Source of the DNA: Desarmillaria ectypa
Lineage: Eukaryota; Basidiomycota; Agaricomycetes; Agaricales; Physalacriaceae
Direction of reading: 5' to 3'
DNA: 22,770 nucleotides
Assembly (NCBI GenBank): GCA_030407005.1
Contig: JAUDYN010000028.1
Span: 1-22,770, forward strand
This document shows, one piece after another, positions 1-9,267 of this stretch (position 1 is its first letter; every line of letters begins with the position of its first letter). The notes below the pieces were generated by a model. The model saw only the letters and a list, made by a program, of their open reading frames with translations, searched no databases and had not been told where the DNA came from. A program made the position numbers and the translations under genes.

Positions 1-2895
1 CGATGATTGCAGGTGAGGAAGCGATGGGAAGAACCCATGACAGGAACGGGTATCCTCGGGCGAGGGTTTGCGTAGTGGTTGAGGAGGTACATATGGATGA
101 GACGGAATGTGCGTCGGAGGTACACTGCCTTTTATGCGAGCTTCTGGTGAAACGCGCAGCATGTGCTCTACAAGATGGACGCCATTAGCTTAGTATGTAA
201 AACTGCAGGATGAACGATATCGAGCTGACCTGGAAACAACTCATGGATACTGGGGAGAGAGGTCTTCGCGTTATCAGCCATTCAGAATTGGGTTCTGTGG
301 CGGTAAGCATGAGTATCATCTCTTTATGTACTGGTTTTCTCCCTCTGAGAAACAGCGGTCATTGCATGTACGGGACGATGGGCCGATGGAAGGCATATTT
401 CTACATCCTGTGTGTAAAGGATCCTTCATCTGTCTGTTTTCATCAGTTCGAACATTGCGTGACCATCATAAATCATCCTTTCGCAGTGTCGTATTCTCCA
501 TTGCACCTCCCACGGCTTAGCCACAATCACGGCTTTCACAGTCTCCTGATTACCCTTCTCTGCCAGGGTAATACTTACGCGGTTACTCTCCTGAGAGAAG
601 ACGCTTGCTGATCTGCTGGCTATGATTTCCTGATTCGCTGGCTGATAATCAGTCATTTCAGTATCCATCGAGAAATTCCACCAAGAAAAATTCCTGGCGT
701 TCAAGTTCTTTGATAACAGGTGGCGCATCACATCTGACGACCTCACTACAAGGAGGCTCTGCATCCATTTTCCCTCCACGAAGTTTTTCTTCCACCATTC
801 GGAGAGAGAGATGCGTTATCTTCGGGGATTTCCCGTAACACATGTTTCGCTATTATGTTCGCGGCTCTCAATTACTAGCCAAGTTACGGTTTACGGAACT
901 TGAGAGAACACTTGTGTAAAACGGTGCACCGTGCCGATCGTTTGGTTATTTATACTGCATTATATTCTTCTCGAGTTCATACTGAGCATTTAATTATAAA
1001 TTCCCAGTGACTAACTACTTACGACAGATATGATCAGCATTTTCGGCCGGTCGAATTGCTAATTATTCATTCCAGGTCAACATGTTTGCATCTCGGTGAA
1101 GCACCAAATCCGCAGAATGCGTAGGTACCTATTTCATCTTTACGGAGCGTGAATCCTGGTGCAGTATATCTGCTGAATTTTTCATTTTCGAGGGATGCGG
1201 TTAAACATCAGGAAAAGATGGCACTCAGGCAGCTACGTACCGTGCGTTCAGTTCCGCCATCTGCCAGAAAGTATGACAGCAACAATGGAGTCCATGTGAA
1301 GGAGAAAGTGTACGATATACCACAGCCTAGTGAGTCATATGGGAGTGTGTTGCCGGCTAGGAGAAGAACCTATGTGATACAACGGTGCGGAACAAAGGGC
1401 AAATCAAGTTACGTAACCTCTTTTTCTTTTGATCCTAAACGCCGATGATCTCGCCCCGTCGTAACCGATGATTGTTGTATTTACGGGAAAACCGAAATCA
1501 GTGATCATTGCAGGTACGATGCCGAGATGCTGTAGGCCCTTCCCTGAAAAACGACAGTTACCAATTCGCTAGGCACTCGTATAGAATCATTGAGGCGGGG
1601 TGGGTCTACTGCTACTTTAATATACGGTATCCATATATAATTCAGACGTGCATTATTTGAACAGTTTTGATTGTTTTTCTACTCTCATTTGCATATTATC
1701 CTTCCTACCAGGTTTTCAAAGAGCGAAACTGATTCCCGATATTGGGATCAAAGGTACCAACTTTTGAACGGCGGTCTACACGCTGAACGATGTCCCCGGC
1801 TTTTCGATTTTCGACTCTCGCTAATTGTCCTCCTCAGTACTTGTCCGCAGCCGGGTCGAAGTTCCAGTGCAGGGTAGCCTCACAATTTACAGTCTTAGGC
1901 CCAACGGCTTAACGATGACCAGGCATATTAAAATCCTTCATTCCGCGTGCTGGCTTGACAGAGTTGACACGCAGATCAAATGTCGCAGCGAAGGACGTGG
2001 TGTGGTAAGTTCCTGGATACACTCTAGGCGAAGTACTTTGAAACCGTTCCGTTGAGGCAACCATTCATTCGCTTAGTTGTTCATATTAAGATATTGTCTT
2101 CGTCCTAAAACAAGTGGTGGCGTAAATAGAAGAAAACTACCGTTGTTGTGACCCATACAGGTAAATTTACTCCACAATTAAAGAGGTTTAGGGCGGAGAG
2201 TCTAGCCTGTTCATAAAGATACCGGATAAGATACTGGCTACGTTTGGGTACATTCAGGTACGTTCCAACATTTCTTTGGCCTTATTCCAGCGTTCATATC
2301 TTGTAGAACGGGTCGCAACTTCTTTTCGATGTCGCGCTTGTACAAATGTCAGTTGTTCCTCAACGACTGCATCCGCTCTTCTCTAGGGAAGTCAAGATTA
2401 TTATCACCGCCCGTGTCCCAGTAGGAGGGCTCAGATGTTATCACGCTTGTGAATACCAGCTCGTGATGCCGCCATACCATAACCGTGACAGTATACGGAT
2501 TTAAGGGGAGACCCCATTGGCGAGCCTATGACATGCTTGTAGCTGCGGGAAAGTTCCAGAAATCTGGCTCTGGTATGCGGGTGTTCTTATCGATGTGCAC
2601 TTCAATCAAGCTCACTGATGGCCGTAGTAATGATTACCACCTATGCCGTTGGAATCCTTTTCTTTGTGTGAGACTTGACTGTATTTTAATGTTGACGGCT
2701 CATCAAGACGGTTCGGAGTACTCGCCATCTTGAATACAGAACATTTCATCACCGATACGCGCATCTGTAACCAAGGCATAACCACCGCCATGCTCTAGGT
2801 CTGGTACATCCATACCATGTGCCGACTTCGCGACGGGACGAAGGGTCGCCTTTCTTGTCAGGATCAAATGAATGTGTGCCCTAACTCTGCTTCAG

Positions 2896-2959
2896 GTAAG
2901 CTATATTTTGACGTTAGATGAAACGGGATAAAAGTGACGTACTCACTTCCACATTGCAG
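2896..2959 (+). other. Possible spliceosomal intron (64 nt), not tied to a gene
   Basis: The stretch starts GTAAGC and ends ATTGCAG, with TACTCAC about 20 nt before the end as a possible branch site. Its length suits a short fungal intron. Directly upstream lies CTAACTCTGCTTCAG, which looks like the end of another intron, so two splice-like units would abut with no exon between them. No open exon can be joined across it into a recognisable protein, so it may be chance. Confidence 0.2.
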
Positions 2960-5469
2960 TCATATGCACAGAGAATGATTCATAGGCATATCATGCGGCA
3001 AGTTCTTATTGAAGGCATATGTCGATGGATGTTTACTAGCCCGTCAGGTTCGAAGATGATAAGCCCGTACAAACAGCATATGCCGTCTGTATAAACGGCG
3101 GCTGACACTTTCTCTCCGCGTACGTCATTTAATGTTGCAATTTTAAGACGACACTTTGCAGAGGTGCACTTGTATCCCATCAGTATAAGCAGCCTTATGG
3201 GATCTTTTCTCCCTCGGTTGCTAATCGCTGTGCCAGGCATATGGTGAGATTAACTGCTCTGATGCAAGAGTCCACGTTTAGGCTGGAACTGCTGTACAAA
3301 GAAACATTATGGAAGGCTTGCTGTTTGTGTAGTCCATAAACTGAAGAGGAGGAAGGCGAATGGCAAGACTTCCACTCCTGATATCTCACGTTGGTATCAA
3401 TCTAGACATAACGGCTTTGATCCTTGCGTCGTACGTGTCCTAGTCAACTAGAGGAAGAAGGATTATTATTAAACAGGTTGGATTGATATCAGGTACGTAG
3501 CTGCCATGATCTATCTCATACTCACGGTTTATCGCTTATCCCCACAAGAGAAGTCTAGACCTTACCATCACGTAGGTGGAGTATGGCAATCCGAATGAAG
3601 CGCAAGATTTACCTACCACTGGACCCTCTATGTTAGCGTTCTAGCATGCGCTTTGGATGTGTACTACGGCGGAGAAACTTAGTCGTGAGTCTATTCGCTG
3701 AATCAATGTTTCACGTCTTGGTAAGTTTGAACCGGTTGGATCAAGTCTAACTGCAGTGAGGCTGCTAAATACTCTGGTTCGTACCCCCGAATCCCATCAC
3801 ACAGCCTTGTTGTTTACAGTCATGATTTGGGTAGGGTTCACACTGTACATGGCATAGAATCGGTCACTACGGTGGATACAATACCCTACACCTGACATTC
3901 GTCCATCATCGTCTGTATCACTGCCGTGATGCTATCATATCGCTAATGATGACTCGTGTGTGAACTTTAGATGTAACTCGCACCACGCACTTTTGCAAGG
4001 ATCGTACAGGCTCCTTTCATCAGCGTTTATCCAGGACTTCTCTGTCCGTATTTCTGGTATCGCACCTGAAAGGCTTATTATACTTATTCTACCTCCACGA
4101 CTTTAGTACTCGTGAGTCCAGTCCATATCGTCATGATTTTATCTCACGAAATTAATGTAGGAAATGTTATACCTTGCGTTCATACGAGAATATTTCAACC
4201 CCTACTAATCGTTCCAATTATAGCAGCGAACAGCAAGCACCAGCTCAAAGCGCAAAGGTGGAAAGCGCATCTTGATAGCATTTGCCTCACAATACACCTT
4301 TTGCTTCAGAATCATGCAGGTATTATCATTGAATCCAGAAATACTACTACTAATTACGGTTCGCCTTTACTTCGTTATATGTACTTCATTGCTTCCTGAC
4401 CGTCCGCAGTTATACGTTTGAAGCTTCGCGCACTCCTATATCCTGACATGGCGAATGACAAGCGACTCAGCAATATCCATTCAGTTGCTTTATTTTCTCA
4501 CTTTTCATGCACTGAGGTATGTCAACCATATGGAAACAAAGCAATGTTGAAATAATTCGGAGATTCATTACAGACATGCTGCTGGTGGGCTCGTAGATCC
4601 TCTCAATTCCATCGAACATTATGGGGTCCACATCTATGTTCTACTTGATCATAGGTTAATTTTTGTCATATTCTCACGCCTAATTAACAGACGCATGGAG
4701 TCGGAAACTGGCCTGACTTTCCCGCCTTTCTAGTAATCGAAACCTGGTTGAAGAAGCGCATCTCATTGACCGGGTCCCGGTACTCAAAAAATTAACATAA
4801 CCGGACAGTAGGAAGATGCAACACACTGAAATCAATCTAGCAAGGTCATTTTGGCGACGTCAAGGCGGCCTGATGTTACTAGTATTGATCACCATCCGCG
4901 CATTATTGGACTCTGGTCGCGATGAGATTCGGTCGATGCTAGTTACTCCGAACCCGCCATGATTCTCAAACCGAGGCTTACTCTCAACTGCGTACAGGAT
5001 CCTGGTGCGAATGACGTTGGATTGTTTATCCGTGTGAAAAACGGATCTTGAACGTTATCTTTAATTACTGATCCAATCCTTAGGTTGCTCTTTCTGCTGA
5101 GCGCTTCTTGAGCGCTGTTTTAATTGGTGGCCCTGGGTGAATATGAATTAATCACAAACGTGCTCCGCCTATCCCGAAAGGTAGGACAGCCACTCCGGAA
5201 TCCGAGACGAATCCTGCTAACCTTGTCCCAAGACATAGTGAAGAAATTGTTTCTATCTGCCCTAAATTTCTCAACAGGTCAAAGGTAAAAATCATCATTT
5301 ATCGTCCAAGACTATCCAAGCTCATGCTGGTAACACTATTTGCTTCAATATGACCATAGAAACTGACGTCGAACTTCCGCTAGTAGCCAATTTTTGAACA
5401 GGTAATTATATGCAGACCGCATGTGCTCATTATAAACGAACATCGGTGCCCCAAGCAAGAAGTCGATCC

Positions 5470-5726
5470 AGCGTCATCTGAAGCTCCACCTTTTTTCCGC
5501 CGCCCTGCCCAGCGACGTTGTAACCCCTTTCGTCAGGGCCATGTATTTTCCTCACTTCAACGGGTACCTGCGTAAACTGGCAGAAGGAAGACCCACAACG
5601 TCATCGGAAAGGAGAAGAATTCCCGCAGCGGCGCAGCAACTTCTTCGTTCCGCTCTGGTATGCGCGGTTTATTTGCGATCGATTTTCAGCTATCTGGGAC
5701 CAGCACGAATGAAGATAGGCCATTGA
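5470..5726 (+). other. G+C-richer open stretch, unrecognised
   Basis: This short block is richer in G+C and CpG than its surroundings, and two overlapping plus frames stay open across most of it. One frame has an ATG at 5541 and runs 61 codons to a TGA at 5724-5726; the other is rich in Arg, Pro and Phe. Neither recalls a family I know. It is the most gene-like patch in the left 5.9 kb on composition alone, but it has no supporting domain, splice site or neighbour. Confidence 0.15.
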
Positions 5727-5922
5727 TAATGTCCCATATGTCATGGGTATCTTTTATCATTCTGTATTATGTCTTTGATAACCTCTTTGAATTCTAAGCA
5801 TGTCGGGCTCGAATACCAAATGGCGTCTATGCAAAATCAAATGTGTATCTTCCACCGGAATTGCTGGACTCCGCATCAGTCTCGTGCAATTACTTGTAGA
5901 TAGGCGCGAACCTCTGGGTTGA

Positions 5923-5934
5923 GGGGGGGGGGGG
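5923..5934 (+). repeat. Poly-G homopolymer, 12 nt
   Basis: Twelve consecutive G residues follow TTGA and precede ACTTAA. Such runs are prone to slippage and to length errors in sequencing. Function unknown. Confidence 0.95.
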
Positions 5935-6238
5935 ACTTAACGAGTAAGTGATGAGTGGTCTATATGTTCATCCAGGAAAAGTCATTTTCTTTTCCTGATT
6001 TTTGTGTAGACAGCTCGTACCCGGGATATCTTATTTATTCCGTTCCAACTTACCCTCATGTCTAACAAGCATGAGCACTACTGATTTCAATCGGCTTTGG
6101 TTGGCTCGCAAAGTTGTAGATGAGTTTCCTTGTTGATGTTCTTGATGAAATTGTGCTCATTAACTCTCATACATGAACAGCAGAATGAATAATAAATACC
6201 TTGTGATAGTTAAAGTTAGCACACTGGCGTAGGGCTTT

Positions 6239-6290
6239 GCACCGTACCGTCAACCTGGTTCTAAGAGCCTTGACAGTACGGTACGGGTGC
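6239..6290. repeat. Imperfect inverted repeat (hairpin-forming)
   Basis: The left arm GCACCGTACCGTCAA (6239-6253) is matched by the inverse of the right arm 6270-6290, with small insertions in the right arm and a loop of about 16 nt. A second short palindrome, TACGGCCGTA, follows at about 6294-6303. It could be the end of a small non-autonomous transposon or a chance stem-loop; no target-site duplication was identified. Confidence 0.5.
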
Positions 6291-6325
6291 ATGTACGGCC
6301 GTAAGATATAGGGAATATATATTAC

Positions 6326-6529
6326 TTGTACATAAAGTACTCTTACAGTTTGACAGAACTATCTAAGAGTTCATTGACAGCCGTATGCGCTAGATGCAGG
6401 CGATGCTTTACCAACATCAATACTCTGATGGTGTCCGGCTTCAAGCTAGCACAACAGATGGAAATATTGTCTCGTCTACCAGAGAAAATGCGTTCGACTG
6501 CAACAGCGGATCCTACGACAAATCAGTAG
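6326..6529 (+). pseudogene. Doubtful Gag-like fragment (possibly Ty1/copia)
   Basis: An open frame of 67 codons begins with ATG and ends in TAG. Its second half reads as a helix-rich segment ending in an ILSRLPE-like motif, which loosely recalls the 'LL..LP' end of the small Gag domain of Ty1/copia elements. No zinc knuckle, protease or integrase follows, and the flanks hold only stops. The frame overlaps nothing better. The resemblance is short and could be coincidental; a profile search of the 67 residues would decide. Confidence 0.15.
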
Positions 6530-6768
6530 TGAAATAGCATGTAAAGCGCTGAGATACCAGGAATTGTGAGTAAGTCACGCACTAACCAAAAAGAAAGTGG
6601 GGAACTGAGCTCGCCGACCCATCCACCACTTGACAGGGTCACAGGTATCATAATTAAAGAGATCGCAGTACCAGCGCATCGCGGTACGATGTTGAGCGCA
6701 TGGAAAACACATGTACAGCGTGATCTGATAAGGGTTATTTTTAGACACATACGGGCACTAGAAATTTT

Positions 6769-6826
6769 GCGTGGTCACCTGCGTGGTACCACGCTTGCGT
6801 GCCACGCGACCACGCAGCCACGCAAG
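6769..6826. repeat. CCACGC/GCGTGG repeat cluster with palindromic core
   Basis: The word GCGTGG and its complement CCACGC occur about six times in under 60 bp, first in one orientation and then in the other. The centre GCGTGGTACCACGC (6781-6794) is a perfect 14-bp palindrome, so the cluster can fold into a stem. It is locally CpG-rich. A related cluster lies at 7241-7388. Confidence 0.75.
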
Positions 6827-6839
6827 TTCAACTTTTAGT

Positions 6840-7200
6840 TGAAGTGACTTATTAGTCGACTTTACTTTACATGTTTCTTAATGATAATAGAGCATATCCT
6901 CCACAATGCACAGGTCGCAATTAGGGCCAGTTCCGATATTTATCAAAAACGATGTTAAATGTTAGTGTGCTTCGTGACAGTCAATTAAAAACTTTCGAGC
7001 TTTAGGTTTATGTTTCCACGGTATGTTTGTATCGTACACTTATATGTCTATAATTAAGAGAAGGTAATATTGTCAAAGATGGCTAGTTTTCCATTTTTAT
7101 CGCTCAAAGTTCTTTAACTAACACTAGTACACCGCTATAGACATAATCCCAACATAAAATCCGCACGAACCGCCTGAAAACCGAAGGAACTATTCTTTCT
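6840..7200. other. A+T-rich spacer without a gene
   Basis: This stretch separates the two CCACGC clusters. It is A+T-rich with stops in every frame, and I see no protein, RNA gene or repeat in it. Confidence 0.5.
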
Positions 7201-7240
7201 AAATCTATGAACAATACGCTTTCTTCTGGATATAAACCTT

Positions 7241-7388
7241 GGACCACGCAAGTGACCACGCTGGCGTACCACACAACCACGCAACCACGCAGCCACGCAG
7301 GCTTACCACGCATGGCCATGCTGACAAACCATGCCACCACGCATGCCACGCAGGTACCACTCCGGCACCACTCCGGCACCATGCGGGC
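7241..7388 (+). repeat. CCACGC-type degenerate tandem repeat
   Basis: ACCACGCA, GCCACGCA and close variants recur about a dozen times, all in the same orientation. They are followed by two exact copies of ACCACTCCGGC (7356-7366, 7367-7377) and a third imperfect copy. Because the repeat is nearly free of stops it yields spurious reading frames on both strands, with repetitive Ala/Val/Trp or Thr/Gln/Pro translations; these should not be annotated as genes. It is the last CpG-rich DNA before the CpG-depleted block. Confidence 0.8.
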
Positions 7389-7600
7389 GTGTGTATCATT
7401 GTTTTGTGAGAGTACTCGTTATTAAACTCCTCTGATAGAAATAGTTCCGTCATATTGACTCTAGACTTCAAAGAATTTGGATAGTATAAGTCTAAAGCAG
7501 CAATATTTCGACTATGAAGATACTTGAAATCAAGTGATATATCTAAAAAAGAGTCTGATAAATTGGAGTCAAGTTCTAATATAATGGTAAAGCCAATTTA

Positions 7601-7918
7601 TTAGGTTTGCTGATGCTGTCTCTTAAGGATTGGTGGCATAGCCTCAAACACAATGTGGTTAATATTAAGTTCAAAATTGCCATCTGGCCATCCATCCCAC
7701 ATCTCATGTAAGTTTTAACTCCTGATCAAATCCAGTGCTGTATTTTTACCATTATGTGTTAGCTTGGAATTATTGGTGATAGTGGATACATCCTTATTGT
7801 GGAACTGAAGATATGACCATTCTCCATTGTCCTTTGTTTTTGCAGAACTGTCTAGTCCCGGCTGCATGGGAACTATTAGACCCAGTGATGTGCTTGGTAA
7901 TGGCAAGTGACAAAAGAA
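7601..7918 (-). pseudogene. Unclassified decayed coding sequence
   Basis: On the minus strand one frame stays readable from about 7918 down to a double stop at 7598-7603. It is about 105 codons with a single internal TAA at 7715-7717. The text after that stop continues in the same frame with protein-like composition, including HEMWDGWPDGNFEL and a final KRQHQQT, which suggests one ancestral protein with one nonsense mutation. No ATG is placed convincingly. I do not recognise the family and see no catalytic motif. It lies between the CpG boundary and element 1, in opposite orientation to element 1. It may be the C-terminal end of a host or transposon protein. Confidence 0.35.
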
Positions 7919-9267
7919 TTAGGGAATGGCAATGAACACCAATCACACTAAACCTCTCACTACTCTATGCTTAATAACCAATATATTGAATCTGGGTGGT
8001 TTCAAGTATAATGGAAGCATTCTGCAGACTTCAATAATAAGTGGGGTTGTTTGAAAGATGTTTTATTCATTACTAGTGAGTTATACAAAGTACTACTTGT
8101 ACTAGTGGGGTGGGTAAGACACAATTGGGTAAAGAGTGACTTGGTTTTGAGCTACTGCACTCATTCTGACTGAAAGTGCTTCAGACTTGTAGCACTCTTG
8201 GCCCTATACTGCTTTCTATAAGTGATAAACACTTGACTAGTTGCACTCTTGGCTAACTAGTGGTGCTCTTGGCCTAAGAATAAACTATAACTCCAAGAAC
8301 TTTGCTTGAACTAACTTCAAAATACTCTGGACCTTTGCAGGACACAACAGTGACTCTAAGGAACTTCAATTCAATGCAATATTATAGGTGACTTAGCAAC
8401 TATTAATCACTTTGTCGAGGTTAAGCACAAAAGCCTTTAGTTGGGGACACCAGTTACTACTAGTGAGGGCTCAGCTGCAGGGATAGCTTGCCTATCTTGC
8501 ATGAGCACCCATCCCACTACTTATATACTACTGAGACAGGTACAGAACTATAAATATCATCTGGGTATAGGGTATATCAGTAAGGATTTCTTGGCTAGTC
8601 ACAAATAATGGTGAATAATCACACAATAGTCGGTCTAGTCTGTTTCTTTTCAAATGGTCAGTCTAGAGACTCCACAGTTGGTCTTTCCGCATCCTTGGCC
8701 CAATTACATGCTCTAGTAACATGGTTATATGGATATCCAGATATTGGTGCCTGTAACAGCTATCTGATCATGATCAAGGGTGCAGTCTAGCTACACTAGT
8801 ACTGATCATAAGAGATCTATATTACAATAGTCAGATCTGGGCTCAAGGTTAATCCATTCCTAATTTATTTCCAAGTCCTGTTTCAAGATTGCCATGGGAC
8901 TGGTTATCCTGACTTGGGCATTTATGCTCAGTCTAGTTTGCTAGTGACAGAAATTCACAAGATCTGTATACTCTGCTCCTGGTTTTTGGTATGCTAGTAG
9001 CATCCTTTATTTGCTAGTGGCTGTATTTCACTTAGTCCTGCTAGCATTTGAGTTACTAGTCTGGCTGGCTGATAGATTTCACCCACTAATGGTGTTGCAT
9101 CTAAGTCCTGGCTTTACTAGTTGTTTACTGCTTTTAACTATCAGCTCAAAGCCTCAGGTATAGTCCTCTATATATCACTAGTATAGGATAGATGTGCAAT
9201 AGTATTGTTACAAAATCGCAAAATCTAGGTGTGAATGCATAGATGGCATATCATCGCTAAGAAAGGT
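7919..9267. repeat. Non-coding repeat-like stretch crowded with CTAGT words
   Basis: No protein can be read in any frame. CTAGT or ACTAGT appears well over a dozen times, mostly between 8,070 and 9,280, where chance predicts one or two. Three imperfect copies of GCACTCTTGGCC lie at 8192-8203, 8243-8254 and 8263-8274. CpG is scarce but less so than further right. It occupies the place where the 5' LTR, gag and protease of element 1 would be expected, but shows no similarity by eye to the LTR of element 3 or to its protease region. It may be a separate non-coding repeat or heavily decayed tandem array. Confidence 0.45.

Larger units (their letters stand above)
1..5920. other. Non-coding or unrecognisable DNA with ordinary CpG content
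   Basis: All six frames are broken at short intervals and nothing resembles a known protein family. The longest open stretches are 210-611 (plus), 426-779 (minus) and 1149-1448 (plus, beginning at GTG and not ATG). They show no domain, no repeated residues and no convincing splice continuation. CpG occurs at roughly the level base composition predicts, unlike the right two thirds of the window. The 426-779 minus frame overlaps the 210-611 plus frame, so at most one could be real. The stretch could be long-decayed intergenic DNA, or an intron-dense locus too short in exons to read by eye. Nothing supports a specific gene call. Confidence 0.55.

Noticed and set aside
210..843. Open frames of 133 codons (plus, 210-611) and 117 codons (minus, 426-779)
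   Set aside because: They overlap on opposite strands, have no recognisable motif, and joining across possible GT-AG pairs gave no protein I know.
1149..1448. A 99-codon plus-strand frame, rich in Arg, Ser and Lys
   Set aside because: It begins at GTG, which is unlikely for a fungal nuclear gene. No domain and no splice partner were visible.
3721..3756. GTAAGT...CTAACTGCAG as an intron
   Set aside because: Only 36 nt long, with the branch-like CTAAC too close to the end; no open exons flank it.
4769..4781. Palindrome ACCGGGTCCCGGT
   Set aside because: A 6-bp stem around one base is expected by chance in sequence of this length.
7104..7471. Overlapping open frames of 70-90 codons on both strands
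   Set aside because: They are translations of the CCACGC repeat, with repetitive composition and no domain.
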